The notes beneath the pieces were generated by a model that was not told the DNA's origin, did not search any database, and saw nothing but the letters and a program-made list of their open reading frames with translations. A DNA stretch of 64,000 bases from Mycteria americana (lineage: Eukaryota > Chordata > Aves > Ciconiiformes > Ciconiidae), in assembly GCF_035582795.1 (NCBI RefSeq), contig NC_134366.1:110634756-110698755 (forward strand), written 5' to 3'. Positions 44,691 to 58,605 of the stretch are shown piece after piece; the first letter of the stretch is position 1, and every line of letters starts with the position of its first letter. The position numbers and the translations under genes are program-made.

Positions 44691-47600
44691 GCATTAAAAC
44701 AAACCATGTTTAAACTCGTTGGTTCATCAGATGCAAATATCGTGCATTAAGCAGGGAATACCCATTCATGAAAATAATGAAAACTGACACCAATATAATA
44801 AAATCATTACAGGTTTATGGATTCTGGGACTTAAACAAGCCATACCCTTGCTTCTCCTAACTGATTAAATGCTTCTTTGCAGTTTATGTTTGATCTGCAA
44901 TTCAAAAACAAATTAGTTTAGTCTTTGAGCCCAGAACCTTGGAAAATTGCTAGGAGGTTCTACCTCGGATTTGTCTGGGGAGAAGGGCCGGGTAAGGAGA
45001 GGAAACCGTGGGGGCAGGGAAGCTAGCAGTGCAATTGAGAACAGACAGCACAGGAGAGGAAGCAGTCAGATAAATCGAGGCTTACAGACTCTACCGGCAA
45101 GCATTCATAAACCCACTGTGTGAATAGCATTGTGCAGGACAACAGGCAATGATGATAAAATTGGGCACTTTTGTTTTATAAAGCTGGCACAGATGGGTCT
45201 GTCACACCACGTGCTTCATTTTTATGAAACCTCACCCACCTTCACTTTGCATCATGTTTGTAGACAAGGGGTTTAAGTGCAGTAGGGCAATGGATTGCCC
45301 ATTATTTCATGGGATTGTCCCATGGCAAGCAAGCAAAAATGAATGCAGCCACATTCTAGCTGATAAAGTAGATCTCTGGAGTTGCATCTAAACAGTATAT
45401 ATAGTGTGGGTCTTCCATTAATCCCCGTTGTCTAATTATCATGAACAAGTTTTCATTTTCAGTTAGATGACAACAGCCTAGCTCAAAAGTTTCCAGTAAA
45501 ATCTTTGTATCTAGATATTAAATTCTTCTCATAATGATGAGATTTAAAACAGCAAAACATTCCTGAGGCATGTAATGCTGATAATGCACTATTTTGCTGC
45601 ACAATCTATGCAGTATAAAAAGTTCTTTGCTGCACCATGATCTTCTCCAATTTGTGTATAAATAGCACTTGTAATAAAAGGAAATGTAACACCAAGTTTT
45701 ACTTAATAGCTCCAAAAGAGGTTGGGAGGTAATGTGTGAACACACAACAAAAAAAATTAAGGGCAATTCCAATAGCTCTTTCTCAAAATCATTTTGTTTC
45801 TCTTTTTCTTGTCTTTTAATCCATTCACACCAACATTAAGTTTTTTAAACCAAAATATTTAGAGATTTACATGTTGGGATGGTTTGAGGGCCATTCGGTT
45901 CATAGAGTTCAGGTACCATCTAAATGTGCAGCAAACACCAGAAAGCCCAACTTGGAAAGCAACCTTCTCCATAACTTTAACCAGTCGTCCCAGGAAAGCT
46001 CCTACTTCTGAGGACAGAGATGTATGAGTGAAAAGATCTAACTAGCTGTGAAGTCCTTAAGATCCACATTTTCAAATGTGAATGCCTTGAATTAGATACT
46101 CAAATCTGTATTTAAAAGACCATTAGGCATTTCTATGAGGCAACATGCAACACCACACTGACAATGTAGCTGACACTGGGCCACAGGGGATTTGAGAAGC
46201 CTGGCTGTTCTAGCACTGCAGCAATCCAGTACCCACTGTCTCCATCAGCTTTTATAAATCCTTACCTGGCCAGCAGATCAAGGACTTCCATTCCTGTGAC
46301 AGCCCTGCAATTTGTATCTATGGCTTCGTTACCTGCAGTGCATGGCACATGGAACAATACTGGTCAGAAGTTAAGAGTAAAATTGTGGCCACATTCAGGA
46401 CATGGACAAAATTCCCACTGAGTCCCAATGTGATTAATACAATTTTGGATTAAAACAACAAAACAAATCTGGATACTGCTCATTCTTCATCATTTAATGC
46501 CAGTGCTCTGAGATCCATCCTGGCTTCCAACTGGCATTAAGATGTTGGTTAAAGGCTACGTAGTCCTGAATCGCCTGGGATAGTCACTACGTTTAACTCT
46601 GTTGCTCTTCCCACATCCTTTTGCATGAGCGCAGTCAACAGAAGTATTTGGGATGGACTAATTTTCTTACAGAGAGAAAAGTCTGTCACATTTTCTTATC
46701 ATTCTGAAACTGGTCCTGAAACTAGACTAAAATAGCTTCTGATTACGGATATTTTCTGTGAACCATGAGGCAGGTGAGGACTTGTTTCTTCCTCATGACC
46801 TATTGGCTAAGTTCTTGAGTGCTGCTGAGAAGCTGCTGTAGCATTAATTAAAATTTGTACTGCTTGAAGTGATATATCACAGAACCTTGGCTTTAAGAGT
46901 TGCTGAATACCAGATCAAACTCGACTTCTCAGTGCTACCTGCATCTTCTGGGTTTTTTTTCACTGTATGAATGTGGGAGAAACACAATACTCAAGCATAA
47001 AGGGCCACCTTAATCTGCATTAGAATGAGATGTACAGGTATGTAGTAAGTGCCAATCTGAGCACTCAGATGTGGAATTAGGACTTTGTATATAGGCACTT
47101 ATTTTAGAAAGTGGATCTCAGAGGATATATGGGGTTGCCCACTTAGCTTGGAAAACCCTGCTCCACTTTTAAAAGCTGCTTGTCACTGCAGAGCAATTTT
47201 GAAGCAAAGTGGTATGTTTGGTGGCCTCATTTGCATGACAATACCCAGAATGCTCTCCTAACTCACAGCTATTTCATGGAAGGGCTGATGCATTCAAGCT
47301 TTGAGAATAAACCCAAATCATGTGGGTGTACCGGTGCATATAATTTTAATACTTCCCCCCCAATTCATGTGCAAAAGATAGAACTATTAAAGTGGGTAGT
47401 CATTATAGGTAACCGAACTAACCTGTTTGTCCTCAACATTTACTAGAAATCAAAATTACAAATGGTAGCTTGGCAAGTCTCTAACACATTCACTGATTAG
47501 CTGATCATCTCCTACCCATGTGTATGTATATGCTTTAAGTGTTGACATCAGTCATCAAGGTTTCTGTGAAGAGCTGTCCCAATATATTAACAATCAATTA

Positions 47601-49906
47601 GAAAAACTAAACAACTTACAAGACAAAGCACAGGTATAGAATAATAGTTCATCAAGATGGACTTCGCTCGTCTCCTGCACTTCTCTCCTCCTCTCAGAGC
47701 TTGCTACACAAAATAAATGCACTACATTGACTTACACTGCAGTACAGAATATTACAGTCTGCTCTATTGTGTGGATTTCACTGCTGAGAAGCTGTAACAC
47801 TAATTGTCAGTTTCCCACGATCAAAGTAATTTGGTTAAATAATTGGTTTACATTTACTATATTTTATTTGCCTCACAAAAATAAATGTTGTAACAAAAGA
47901 TCATCTGAAGAGGAGGGAATGCTATGGTGATAACACCAATATGGTGCTAACATATGGAGAAATATGTGTGTTTTCTGCATATAAACAATGACATGGAGCT
48001 TCAGCTGTTTAGAGAACAAAGCTTTACACCTGAGTTAACTTAATATTATGATACGTGCATTCTGGTGTGTGTGCGGATGAGGGGTGAAATTCTTCTGCTA
48101 TTGGATTTTGGCACTGAAATTAAAGAATACTGTTTAAAATGCTGATTAACTGGTGATCATTTATAACTTATTCTTGATAGGTGATAAATGATGGCATTTC
48201 TTCTTTTCTATTTACTCTATCAGTTACATGAAGTCTGCACTCAGAGGCGAAACAATGGCTTTTCTATACCTAAAATCAGGTTGATGACATCATGATAACC
48301 CTTCAAGCCATTCTTGGCTTTTCAGATGTTTTTCTCTCTTTTATTTTATATACTATGTGGATTTGACCACAATTTTTATAGCTCCTCCCCAGATGCAGAA
48401 AGGGAACACAGTAACTAAGTGCCTGCAGCAGTCGACACAAGCTGTTTCCTTTAACCTCCCTCTAGACTACCAGGCGTGAAGAACGGCTGAAAGGTTTTCC
48501 TTCAGCCACCAGAGTGGCTCTTTTTCCCAATGTTGCTAGAACAGCTTCATTCAGAATAGGCTGCCACCGGAGTACCTTCAAAATTCTGCCAGAATGGCTT
48601 AAACTCAAAAGTAATTAAAAGCCTCTGAAAAACTCATAAGTCAAGGGAGTGGCATAACACCCATTAATTACAGTGCTCAGTGATGTCACACCTGTGACTT
48701 ATTAGAGTCTGTCCTGAAGTGGGTTCAGAGCTGCTGTTCATAATTTATAACAGTATTTTGAAGACCGCCTATTGAAAAGCAGTATCTCATTGGGATGGTA
48801 CATACTTAATAATAGCCGATTGCATCATATAAAGAATAATATGGTGGCTTTCATTGTGAAACTATCGCGGCTGAACAGGGGTTTAAACACCAAACGCACC
48901 ACCACAAAAGGGTGCACCTGCAGTGGGACCGTGACCCTGTGATAACTCTGATCTCGTTTGACTGTAGCTCTGTTAACTTCAATCAGCAGTCAACTCTAAG
49001 AAGGACAGAAAAAAGAACTTCAAAGGACAAAGTGATTGCCGATTTCTCCAGTGGGTCCTGATGTTGACTAATTTTTAATATGTTAATACTGTTACTGGAA
49101 TCAGAAGGTCTATATACTTTTGCTTAATTACGCTTGGCTGTACTTGCAGGATTTAAACACTTGTAAGGAAAGTAAAATCCTGAACAGGTTACCTGAAATA
49201 AACAGGGGTATGTTTATTTCTATCAGTCTTCAGATGCTATTTTTGCTAGAATATAGGACATGTTGTCTACAGAACATTAAATTAAATTATATAGAACACT
49301 ACTAAATTTTATGAATTTGCAGTAAAACTTGTCTGTATTTGATAGTCGTTTACAGAAAAAAATATTGCAATGTTTCTGCAACAGATTAAAACCTTCAAAT
49401 TGCTTTTTTCCTTTGTCTGTTTTGGGTTTAAATGGAAACAAAACCTTACAGTATAGAATTGGCTTAAGGTCACCTGTCTACAAGGGATTACTGTGTAGTT
49501 CCTTTTATATTTTTCCCCCTACTAGTTCGAGGGACAAAAGGGCAGCAGTACCCTAAGGGCTTTTTCAAATAACCTCTTTAGCAAATAAAGTCATACCCTA
49601 TGTATAGAGGCCATTTCATCCCAGTCCCATGGGCTGCCTGTAGGGTAAAATACTGAATTTTTCTGGCATATGTCAGTGAATGTGAAAAAGAGGACCGCTA
49701 CTTACAGAAAGTTAAAGGCTGAATGAAAGAATGTGAATTTCCTTAATGCGCTAATTTAAAACATTGTATATTGAAGCTGAAAACATCAGCTATAAGCATC
49801 TCGGAGAAACACTGGAATACATTTATGTGAACCATACAGAGACTCACATACCAACAACTGATTTACTATGGCTTGAAAACGCAACAGATTCAGCTTATCT
49901 GAAATC

Positions 49907-49929
49907 TCAAACAAACAAACAAACAAACA
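49907..49929. repeat. (AAAC)n microsatellite
   Basis: About five to six uninterrupted caaa units near 49.91 kb. Confidence 0.9.
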
Positions 49930-51739
49930 TATTTTCTCTGGGGAAAACAAAACGAAATCCGGCCTTTTCTTTATGGATGTAATCTTGTGACTGTATCAAC
50001 TTAACATTGTCATAAACATCTATGAAATCAACTGTCAAGAAGGAATCTGTTATGCTTATATAAATTACTATTATTGTTATTTTTATTGCTGCACTTGCTG
50101 CACCCCGCTTCTGTAATTGGTTAAAAGATAATTTGCAAACCCCCAAACTTTCAAGTATTTGTAAGGTATAAAATAATGGTTTTAAAACAAATGATTTGAC
50201 AGCTGCAAATGCAGGATAACACCTAGTTACATTATAGAAACAGTGTGGATAATTACTTTTTTCAAAAGGAAAGACTCCATGGACCACGGTCCTGTCTGAA
50301 TTTCCCTGCAGCTCAGATAATGTGCAGTAATACAAATCCTGTTGTCACCTCAACCTAAGTCTTTTTATCATCTATACATCAGTAAGAATGATGAGAGACG
50401 TCCCATGATTCTAACAGTCTTCCTTTGAAGGATCCACATGTTAATTACTGCACTAATTATGGTTTTTGAATAACCAAATGAAGTAAGCCGTCTATGGGAG
50501 GTACAGGCATAAACCTAAGACTGAGAAAATACTAGTTACTGAAGTCATCAGTGTAAACTGACACATTGAACATGCTTAAAAGAAGTAGAAGAAGTAGATT
50601 TTAAAAGACAAGCATCTTCAATAATTAGGGTTCCATACAGGAAAAAGAAATGTTATTTCTTAATGGCAAGTGCATTTAAACTGTTATCTAAAGATCTGAA
50701 GGTAAGCCTGCTTAATTCACTGCTTCTTCTTTTGTTATTAGGAAAACATAATTGTTCCAAATAATTAGCACTAGAGTACATCACAAGCTGACAACAAAAT
50801 TATAGAAATCTTCATATTCAGATCCGTCTAGCTGGCTATTAGGAACAGTTTCTGATCATAACCCATTAGTTGAAGTGCTGTGAGTTCTTGATTGCCACCA
50901 AATAACCTCAGATATCTGCCTAAGTTAACAGCCTCTATTTATTCAGACTTTTCTTGACAGTAAAAATTGCTTACGATTTTTACAGCTGCCACACAAAAGA
51001 ACAGTATCGGATGTGCGCACTTGGAAGATTAGGTGATAAAATAATTGAAATGTGGATTTTAGACACAATTTTAACTCCTAACTTTCTAAATGAAAAACAG
51101 CTAAGGGATTTCAGTGTGCCAGTGGTACTATTGGCTTTCCTGTTTATTAAAAATTAAAATGAACACATTCCAAATCTTTCTAGTTGTGATGTCCATGCTA
51201 ATTAAAATAAGGTTTGTTTGGGGTGAGGTTTTTTGGCATAACAGCCCTACTTTGTCCTTTTTTCCACTAAACACTGACTAATCAACAGCTAAAGATTTCT
51301 CTGTATCTTAATGCTCAACCCTTTTTTTTTGGTACTTTCTTGTGAATAATGCCAGGACATAGCCAGCTGTTAATTCATTTCTTAAAGAGCTAACCAGCGT
51401 GGATAGCACCACAGCAAAAGCTACCAGAAAGTGTGGCATATTTTTAAAAGACACTGACAAATTAATCTTCTGACAGAAGTCACTGCTGTAACTCCAAAAG
51501 GCAAAAAAACCCAACAAAATACCGCGTACACACGGTGAGAAGGGAAGCGTACTCTTAGTTACTTACCCAGCTGCAGTGAGTGGATTATTGATAATATAAT
51601 ACAGACAAAATGAAAACTTGTTTAAATTTCCAATCTAATACTTTAGTTATCTATAATGGTATTTGAAGCTGCTTTCAAATTTTTTTTTGTGATAATAGCT
51701 TGGTTTATAAATCTAAAAAGCTTTATGTCAAATCCCACG

Positions 51740-51935
51740 AGGGATAACTTTGATTACTAGAGTAATTAATGATGCTGGATAGTAATATGGATTTTCTGTT
51801 AAGATTTGAGTTTGAAGTTAATTAGTCTCCACATTATGATTTGCTGATTAATTACAGATATTTAGTTATAAAGAGAGATGTTAATTATTCATCTAAAAAA
51901 TCATCTAGTGTAATTAACTAAAACTTTGACGTCAG
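51740..51935. promoter_or_regulatory. Homeodomain-site cluster (candidate intronic enhancer)
   Basis: Five TAATTA cores occur within about 155 bases: 51,763-51,770 (TAATTAAT), 51,818-51,824, 51,848-51,854, 51,881-51,887 (each TTAATTA) and 51,911-51,917 (TAATTAA). The intervening sequence is complex and not a simple repeat. This density is far above what AT-rich intron sequence elsewhere in the window shows. It could serve ZNF407 or a distant developmental neighbour. Confidence 0.4.
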
Positions 51936-52462
51936 TCACCACTCTCCTTGTATGCAGCTTCCAAGGTGCCAATTGTACGAAGGGAGGCACAGGCCTTCCC
52001 CAAAAGGTAAAAAAATCCTTCTGGTATCTTTTTTGGGTATATAGTATAGTGAACAAATTTTACTCTTAATTTGTGAGGACAAGCCACCCACTTTGAAGGA
52101 GGACAGTAACTTAATTCTTGTCAAAGTACTGATCTTTCATTGCTTATTCTTACAATATGCCTCATCTTATCACAGAAAAAAATGTGCTATAAAGGAAATT
52201 CCACTATGAGTCTTAACTGGGTGTACTCTTGAAATCATGTCTTTACCTCAGAGCTGTGATGTTCTTCTAACTGATGGGCTTTGTCAGTTCCCATGTTAAA
52301 CTCTGGAATGAGCTTCAGCATTGCTACAGATATCTGTATTTTCCAGCAGCAGCAGCCTTTAGCAGTGCCAAGAAAATACTAGAGCAAAACTACTGATTAA
52401 TGTAATAACTCACTTAGAATTTGAAATCACCTTTTGTTTAAAAAGAAACCCCACCTTATCTT

Positions 52463-52476
52463 CCCCCCCCCCCCCC
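52463..52476. repeat. C14 homopolymer
   Basis: Fourteen consecutive C, likely length-variable. Confidence 0.9.
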
Positions 52477-54754
52477 TTCCCTTCTCATCTGCAAGGAACA
52501 AATCTTACTGTTACTGTAAAGGGGAGGGGAATGCGATTAAGAAAAAGGGTTAAACCAAAAAGCATCAGCAGCACACCAATGTCCTGGAATTTACCCTAGT
52601 AACACAGACTCTGAACAGGGATCTGTTTACATTATCTCTAGATCATCTTGACAATATTTATTCTCTATTTACCTAAATGAGGCAATATGATGATATTTAT
52701 TGCTCAGAATGGCTAAATATAGACTTTTCCTGAGCACTCAGTACCATAGTGGGAGGTTTTGCTCTAATCTACATCTTTAAACTGACAAGCTGGAGCATTC
52801 CTAATGAATGCCTCTTTTCATCTGGATGTCTGTGTGTATTTGACAGTATAAATATTTAGCAATATCGGAGTCAGCTTGTGATTTTACCCAGATGGACTGA
52901 TTGATGCCTTGGCTTGACGTTGCCAAAGACAATCCATGTAGTTATATAAGCAATTTCCCTCTTACTTCCTAAGAAGCAATTAGGTGGCCAAAGGCAGCAA
53001 CCCAAAAATAGTGAGAATACTTCTGGTATCAGCTGACAACTCTGAGGGATAAATAAAATATGGTACTTAAATTATTACCACTTTACTTTCATGAATCATG
53101 GGATTAAAGCTTTCACTTCTAAAGTACATATAAATTGCAGGGTTTCTTATGTCTGTAATTTGCAAGAATCTAAGTTAAAATACCAGCTAATCAGTCAACT
53201 CACATTCACCTTGGGAAAAGTACCACCCTTCCTTGTCATTTTTGTAAATTGCATGCCTAAGCACCAATGTTATTTTCAGGGGGAAAAAAAAGCTTGTTGT
53301 CAATAACATATATTGCAGTCTAGTTAAAACAACATTTGTTAAGGTTTAATCGCAAATGTAATCTGCTTTCAAAGTTTAGACAGAACGCTCAGAGAAATTC
53401 AAGGGACAGATAATAAATCATTTTCTCCTATCTTGGGTGTGAACAAGGTAGGCTGGAGCCTTGCAGGTGTGCTGCCTTTTTCTCCTACATGTTGCAGACT
53501 GTTGCTGGGTTTTTCCATAAACCATTCAAAAATACAGGGACTCCAGCAGCTAAGAAAGAAGGAATTTTTGTACTATCTGACTTTCAAGCTACATAAACTG
53601 CGCTTTTCATATCGTTAAGTACTCCCAATCATTTTATTCAGTTTGTATCTTTGGCATACACTTTGCAATTCATAACGTGTCTGTGTAACAAATTGCAGCA
53701 TCGAGAATTTTTAGTTAAATTTCATGCACACACATATAAAAATATGTGAATACAAAAAAAATCCTGGATACTGAATGTCAGCTTTACATTAGCGATGCAC
53801 TGTTTGTCCGTGTCGGTTTTACATGGTGTAAGATGCCTGCAATGATTATGTCGTGTGCTCTTATGCATGTTAGTGCTTTGGGGGGAAAGAACAGTCGCAC
53901 ATTATTTTTGGCAACAGTAAAATTCACATGTCTCAGCTGTGTTGTTGATTCCGCTCCCCTCCCCAAACACCTTTAGTTTCTTTGTTTTCTATTAACTCAT
54001 CCCAGTCTTTGTATAACCCATGCAATAACCCAGGAGAAAGGGCAAGGAAGACATTATTCTTCTTGACACTAATACCTATAGATCCTGTTCTGCAGTGATA
54101 CCTCTCCCTATCACAAAGTATCTCAGCTAACAGAATTCTCCAAACTCAAGAGCTGGCATTGTTAATATATTCCACAGGCAAGTGGGACACAATGCCCACT
54201 GGTAACCAGACATACACAACAAGGCTTCCTGGGGACGGACTGTCTGCTTGTAACGTACAGGAGCTTTAAGAGCAGCACGCATCGGCTACAGCACATCCTT
54301 CTGAAAGGCTGTCTCTGACTTACCTGTTTTATTATTATTCTGTGACCAGCTAGGTGCCAAATAAAAATAAATGTATGCTGTTTTGTATTTATTGGATTTG
54401 ATTAGTAATAAATTTGTTATTGACCAGATCCAGAGTGTGAAGGCCTGAGGCACAATCCAATGGTCTCTACTCACTTGATCATTACACCCTGCACTTTCAA
54501 TCAAGCTGCATTGAATTGTGTTACTCTGTGTTTTGCTTCTGGATTGTCTGGTTGGAGAATGGAGGGTGGGGGATGGAGGGAGAGGAAAGTTGATGTTTTC
54601 TAGTGAGAAAATTAGGAAAGAAAGGGAAGGCTGTCCCTTTAAACTGGAAGATAACTACAGTACAATACCAAAAGAAATCTGGTGATAGAGCACACTGCAC
54701 ACGGTACCATCCATTGCACAGGTTGACGTGAGAAATGACTAGGTCTGATAAGGC

Positions 54755-54905
54755 AAAGTTTAGAATAAACTGCATTGTTTTACAAAATATGTCATCGGGA
54801 AAAATGCATTAACTCTAATCAGCCAAAATGGTGTGATTCATTGCTTAATTTCAGGGTACCAGGCTATAAATTACATCAGGCCTGCCACAACTAATTTTTG
54901 CAGTG
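54755..54905. promoter_or_regulatory. Enhancer-like block (weak candidate)
   Basis: Complex AT-rich sequence with catcgggaaaaatgcattaa, ctctaatcagcc and attgcttaattt motifs and no low complexity. The call rests on texture alone. Confidence 0.22.
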
Positions 54906-55199
54906 GCATACTAGATGAAAAATGAAATGTCCAAGTGGCTACAAGTGAAAAGCTTCCATCTTTCTTCCACAGCTGAATATTACTTACTCTAATGATGTAT
55001 AATAGCCTGCAACTACACTTAACCTGTGCATTAAATGGCAGCACAAACTGTTTACCTAGAGTTATGAAGAAGAAAACAGCAAATCAAGCAAAGGAATCTA
55101 GAGTGTGTACATTAACCTCCCACATGCCAACATAATTGTCCGCTACAGATGATGTATAACACTGACTCCAAATCATACTTATTTTTTTTTCATTACACA

Positions 55200-55678
55200 T
55201 AATAGCTTATGCTTCAAATATCAAAAGTGTCAAAGCATGTGTGATAAATTGATGCCAAAATGTACCTAATTAATAAGTCTGATGATGTTTAGATTAAAAC
55301 AGATGTTGGTTATGTTGTTAACGGAACAACAGCTAATAAAAATAATTGCGACTTATAGCCTAAAAACTGCAGGTATTATTAAAAAGAACAACAAAACCAT
55401 GTCATATCTGAACAGTACAAAATGGTTAGTAAGCTTTTTTGGGTGAAAATGTTCTTTTATGTACAAATACCTAACAACAGATCAAAGCAATTAACCAGAT
55501 CAGCAGTACTAACAACTACCCCTTGTTTAAGATCCATAGCTAGGCTTCACATGGAGCTCATTTTTACCAGTGGTACTCTGTGCACAACGAAAAATACTGT
55601 AAAGCATACTTGCTATTATTCGCTTACAATAAATGAGGTGAATTCTTTGTTGATTATGTAGGAAAAAAAAAAAAAAAA
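55200..55678 (+). repeat. Possible retroposed mRNA 3' end (AATAAA plus A16 tail)
   Basis: AATAAA at about 55,629-55,634 is followed 28 bases later by an uninterrupted A16 (55,663-55,678), the arrangement of a retroposed polyadenylated RNA. The sequence upstream looks like 3' UTR with no clear coding match. I could not find a target-site duplication, so the 5' limit is a guess and an expanded A-run is the alternative. Confidence 0.25.
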
Positions 55679-58544
55679 GACAATGAACTCCAGAAAGTTT
55701 CTAAATGTGATGAAGTAATCCATGATTACTAGAAGTATCTTGTATTCATTTTAACAGTTCAAATCCCACCAAAAATAAACTAGAAATAACACAATATTTT
55801 AAAACTAGCTTTAAACTATACATTAAGTATCATAATACTTAAAATCTTGGTTTTTTCCCCCAATGGAAAATAAATGCTTATCACTTTGCTTCCTTTAAAA
55901 ATACAGTATCCAAGGAGAATCAATTGATGGAAAACCTGATGACAAAAAATTCTATCGGTCTGAAGCAAGTTTTGGAGAATCTGATTAGGTCTCATGCTGC
56001 AATACTAGGTATTCCATTTTTGCCAAAGGGCCAGCTATTATTATTAACATCATTTGTCTGAATCATTACTCTGCACCTTGGTTCAGCAAACACTATGAAG
56101 ATGGCATGGTAATAAATGACCGCAGGATTCTTTCCTGCTTTGGCCTGTTTTTATCTGCCACCTCTCTACCGTCAGCTCCATCTTTCTGAACCTCTCTGAA
56201 TCCCCAAAAGGGACGGGGCATCTATTTGTTTTCCACTAGGTTACCACTCTGTCTATTGTTGTTTGCACTAAAGGGTACGAATTCAATTCATTCTTGTGAC
56301 ATAAAAGCACTGATACAGTAAATTTTTTGCCCAAGAGAAAACACAAACAAAGTTGCTGAATACGGGCTAAGATGTGAAGCGCTTGTATGTACGTGAAGGA
56401 GCTTTCTGAGACAGTGTTGCTCACTGAATATTGTTTTTTCTCCACCACAATCTAGACAATCACATTAGAGCATTTTAAACTTACACTAACCTTGCCAAAT
56501 TGGTACCTCTTGCAAAACAGTGACTGCGTAGGAGGGGTTAAGTAATAGATCCTATCGTACCTATAAGCAAGAGAAGAAACAAAGGACTGGGAGGTAAAAT
56601 AGCCAATTGGTAGCTACAAGATTAAGTAAGCCAGTGCTTCTGCGATAATAAGGGTTAGTGGGAATGGCAGATGAGAACCGAGGAAAACAACACATAACCA
56701 AGGAGAAAAGACTTACAAACAGTTAAATAAGAAAATTGGAATGAGAAAGAACTACAGGGCATTGACTAACCTTATTTTTCTGCATGGTTGAAGTCACACA
56801 AATTACTTTACCTTTATTCATACCTAAATACAGCAAAAAATAAGGAATCTGCCATCTAAGTGAATCGATCAAAACTGAACAGACCAGGGATAATGCCTGA
56901 TACTCCACTCTGCAAAATAAACCCAAAACCTTTCAGAGATGTAATGGGTCTCTTTCTTTTAAATAATAAAAGGCATATTTTCCTCTTTAGCGACAAGAAG
57001 TATTAAGTGTTGGAAAATACTATATCAGGACCAGACAGCTCTTCAAGATTTCCCAATTACAAACATCTAGTCTGAGATTCCATCCTTTTGCAATACCAGA
57101 AGGCAGAGTTGATGAGAAGGTCCATTCAAAAAAGTAAATTTCAATGTCCAAATATATGTGCACATATCAGGCTTTGAGGGAATTTAAGTCATGTAAAGGC
57201 AGTTATAAAGCATACTTAGCACTGGCTTTTCATGGCCAAGGGCATCTTGTTTTCCCAAATACACTGTTAAAAAGTGCCAAATTTCGTAAACCCTACAGAA
57301 AATAGCCAAGTACTTTCTTGTCCGAGTCTTATAGAATGCTTAAAAATAACACTCCTAAACCTGAAATGCTGTAACTGTTTACAAAACCTGAAAGGTTGCA
57401 TTATACATGACTTTCTTCGCTATCAAAATGCTCTACATTCCTGCCAGAAGTTAAGAAGTTATCACTTGAAAATCACTGGCTAATCTAGCTTGTGCTAAGA
57501 TGGATTTTTAATGAAAGTTTAATGAATGATAAATACTTGTTTCTTGATAAATGTTTAATTATGCCAATAATTACCAACTGCTGAAAACTACTGTTGTGTT
57601 AATAATGGCATTTTAGTACACAAGCAGTTTCATGAGTCATGATGCTGTTAAAGATCAGAATTCCATCTGTCTAATGCAAACTAGCAAAACAAAAGAAAAG
57701 TCTAATTAATATTTTGATACATTTTCCCTATACACTTTAAAACTGATGTCCTTTTGTGAAAGAATAAATTTACTTGCTCCCTTTTTGAGAGAAGAAATAA
57801 ATGTCTCAGAGCCATTATATTATTAATCATTACTACTATCTGAACCTAAAAACTGAAAGAGAAGAAGAAATCAAGCCAGATGTAGCATATGTATGAATGC
57901 TTTTTGTTTACTTTTTTTGGAGGAGGAGAGAATGGGCCATTATGGTAATGATGAGACTGAGTTTTCACGTGAAGTATTTTGAATCATTTAGGTACCGCAC
58001 TAGTTTTGTCATGTTAATCTGCAGAGTTATCTAGGACTATTTCCCTGATGTCAAAAAGCCAGCAGATTGCAACCCTCACCTCTTAGAAGTGGGGGCCAAG
58101 AAACATCAAATTGTCACGGCGCCCTCCAATGGGGCCAGATGAAACGGAGATCTTCGAAGTGCAAAGAAGATAACAATATAGGTATGTAATAAATCAGGAC
58201 AAAGTAAAAAGAGAGAAGAATATTGCTGTGGCAAATAATGGGAGATCAAGGAGACTTTCACTCACTTATTTGTTCCAGGATTCCTCTTAGTTTGAAAATA
58301 TCTCCCATATTCATTGTGCTCACGGTACTTATTTCTGCTCTGCCTCTCATGCAAGTGCCACAATAGCTGTGGACGGCCTAGCCAGGCATCCTTGTGTTAA
58401 CCCATTGGGCACGCCGCAGCACGTGAGAACCTAAAGGTGTGCTCTGGCCATACCTCAGAGTGCTACCGTAGGCTTGCAATCTGTGCAGCATGCAAGTCTG
58501 GTCTTGAAGATGGCCTTGGAACTGCGCTTCATATGAGGTTCTAT

Positions 58545-58605
58545 AGGCCTGATCCAAACCCCACTGAAATCAGTAAAAAGATTTCCCATGGACTGCCTAG
58601 AATTT
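58545..58605. repeat. Ancient amniote repeat relic (candidate)
   Basis: taggcctgatccaaacccca ctgaaatcagtaaaaagatt follows the 'ggcctgatcc...cactgaaatcaatggga' layout also seen near 15.49 kb. Confidence 0.4.

Larger units (their letters stand above)
42581..51739. other. Intron stretch between the CR1 copy and an enhancer-like block
   Basis: AT-rich, no coding signal. Two candidate repeat relics (43.37 and 44.58 kb) and a (AAAC)n microsatellite at 49.91 kb are listed separately. The rest looks like unique sequence. Confidence 0.5.
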
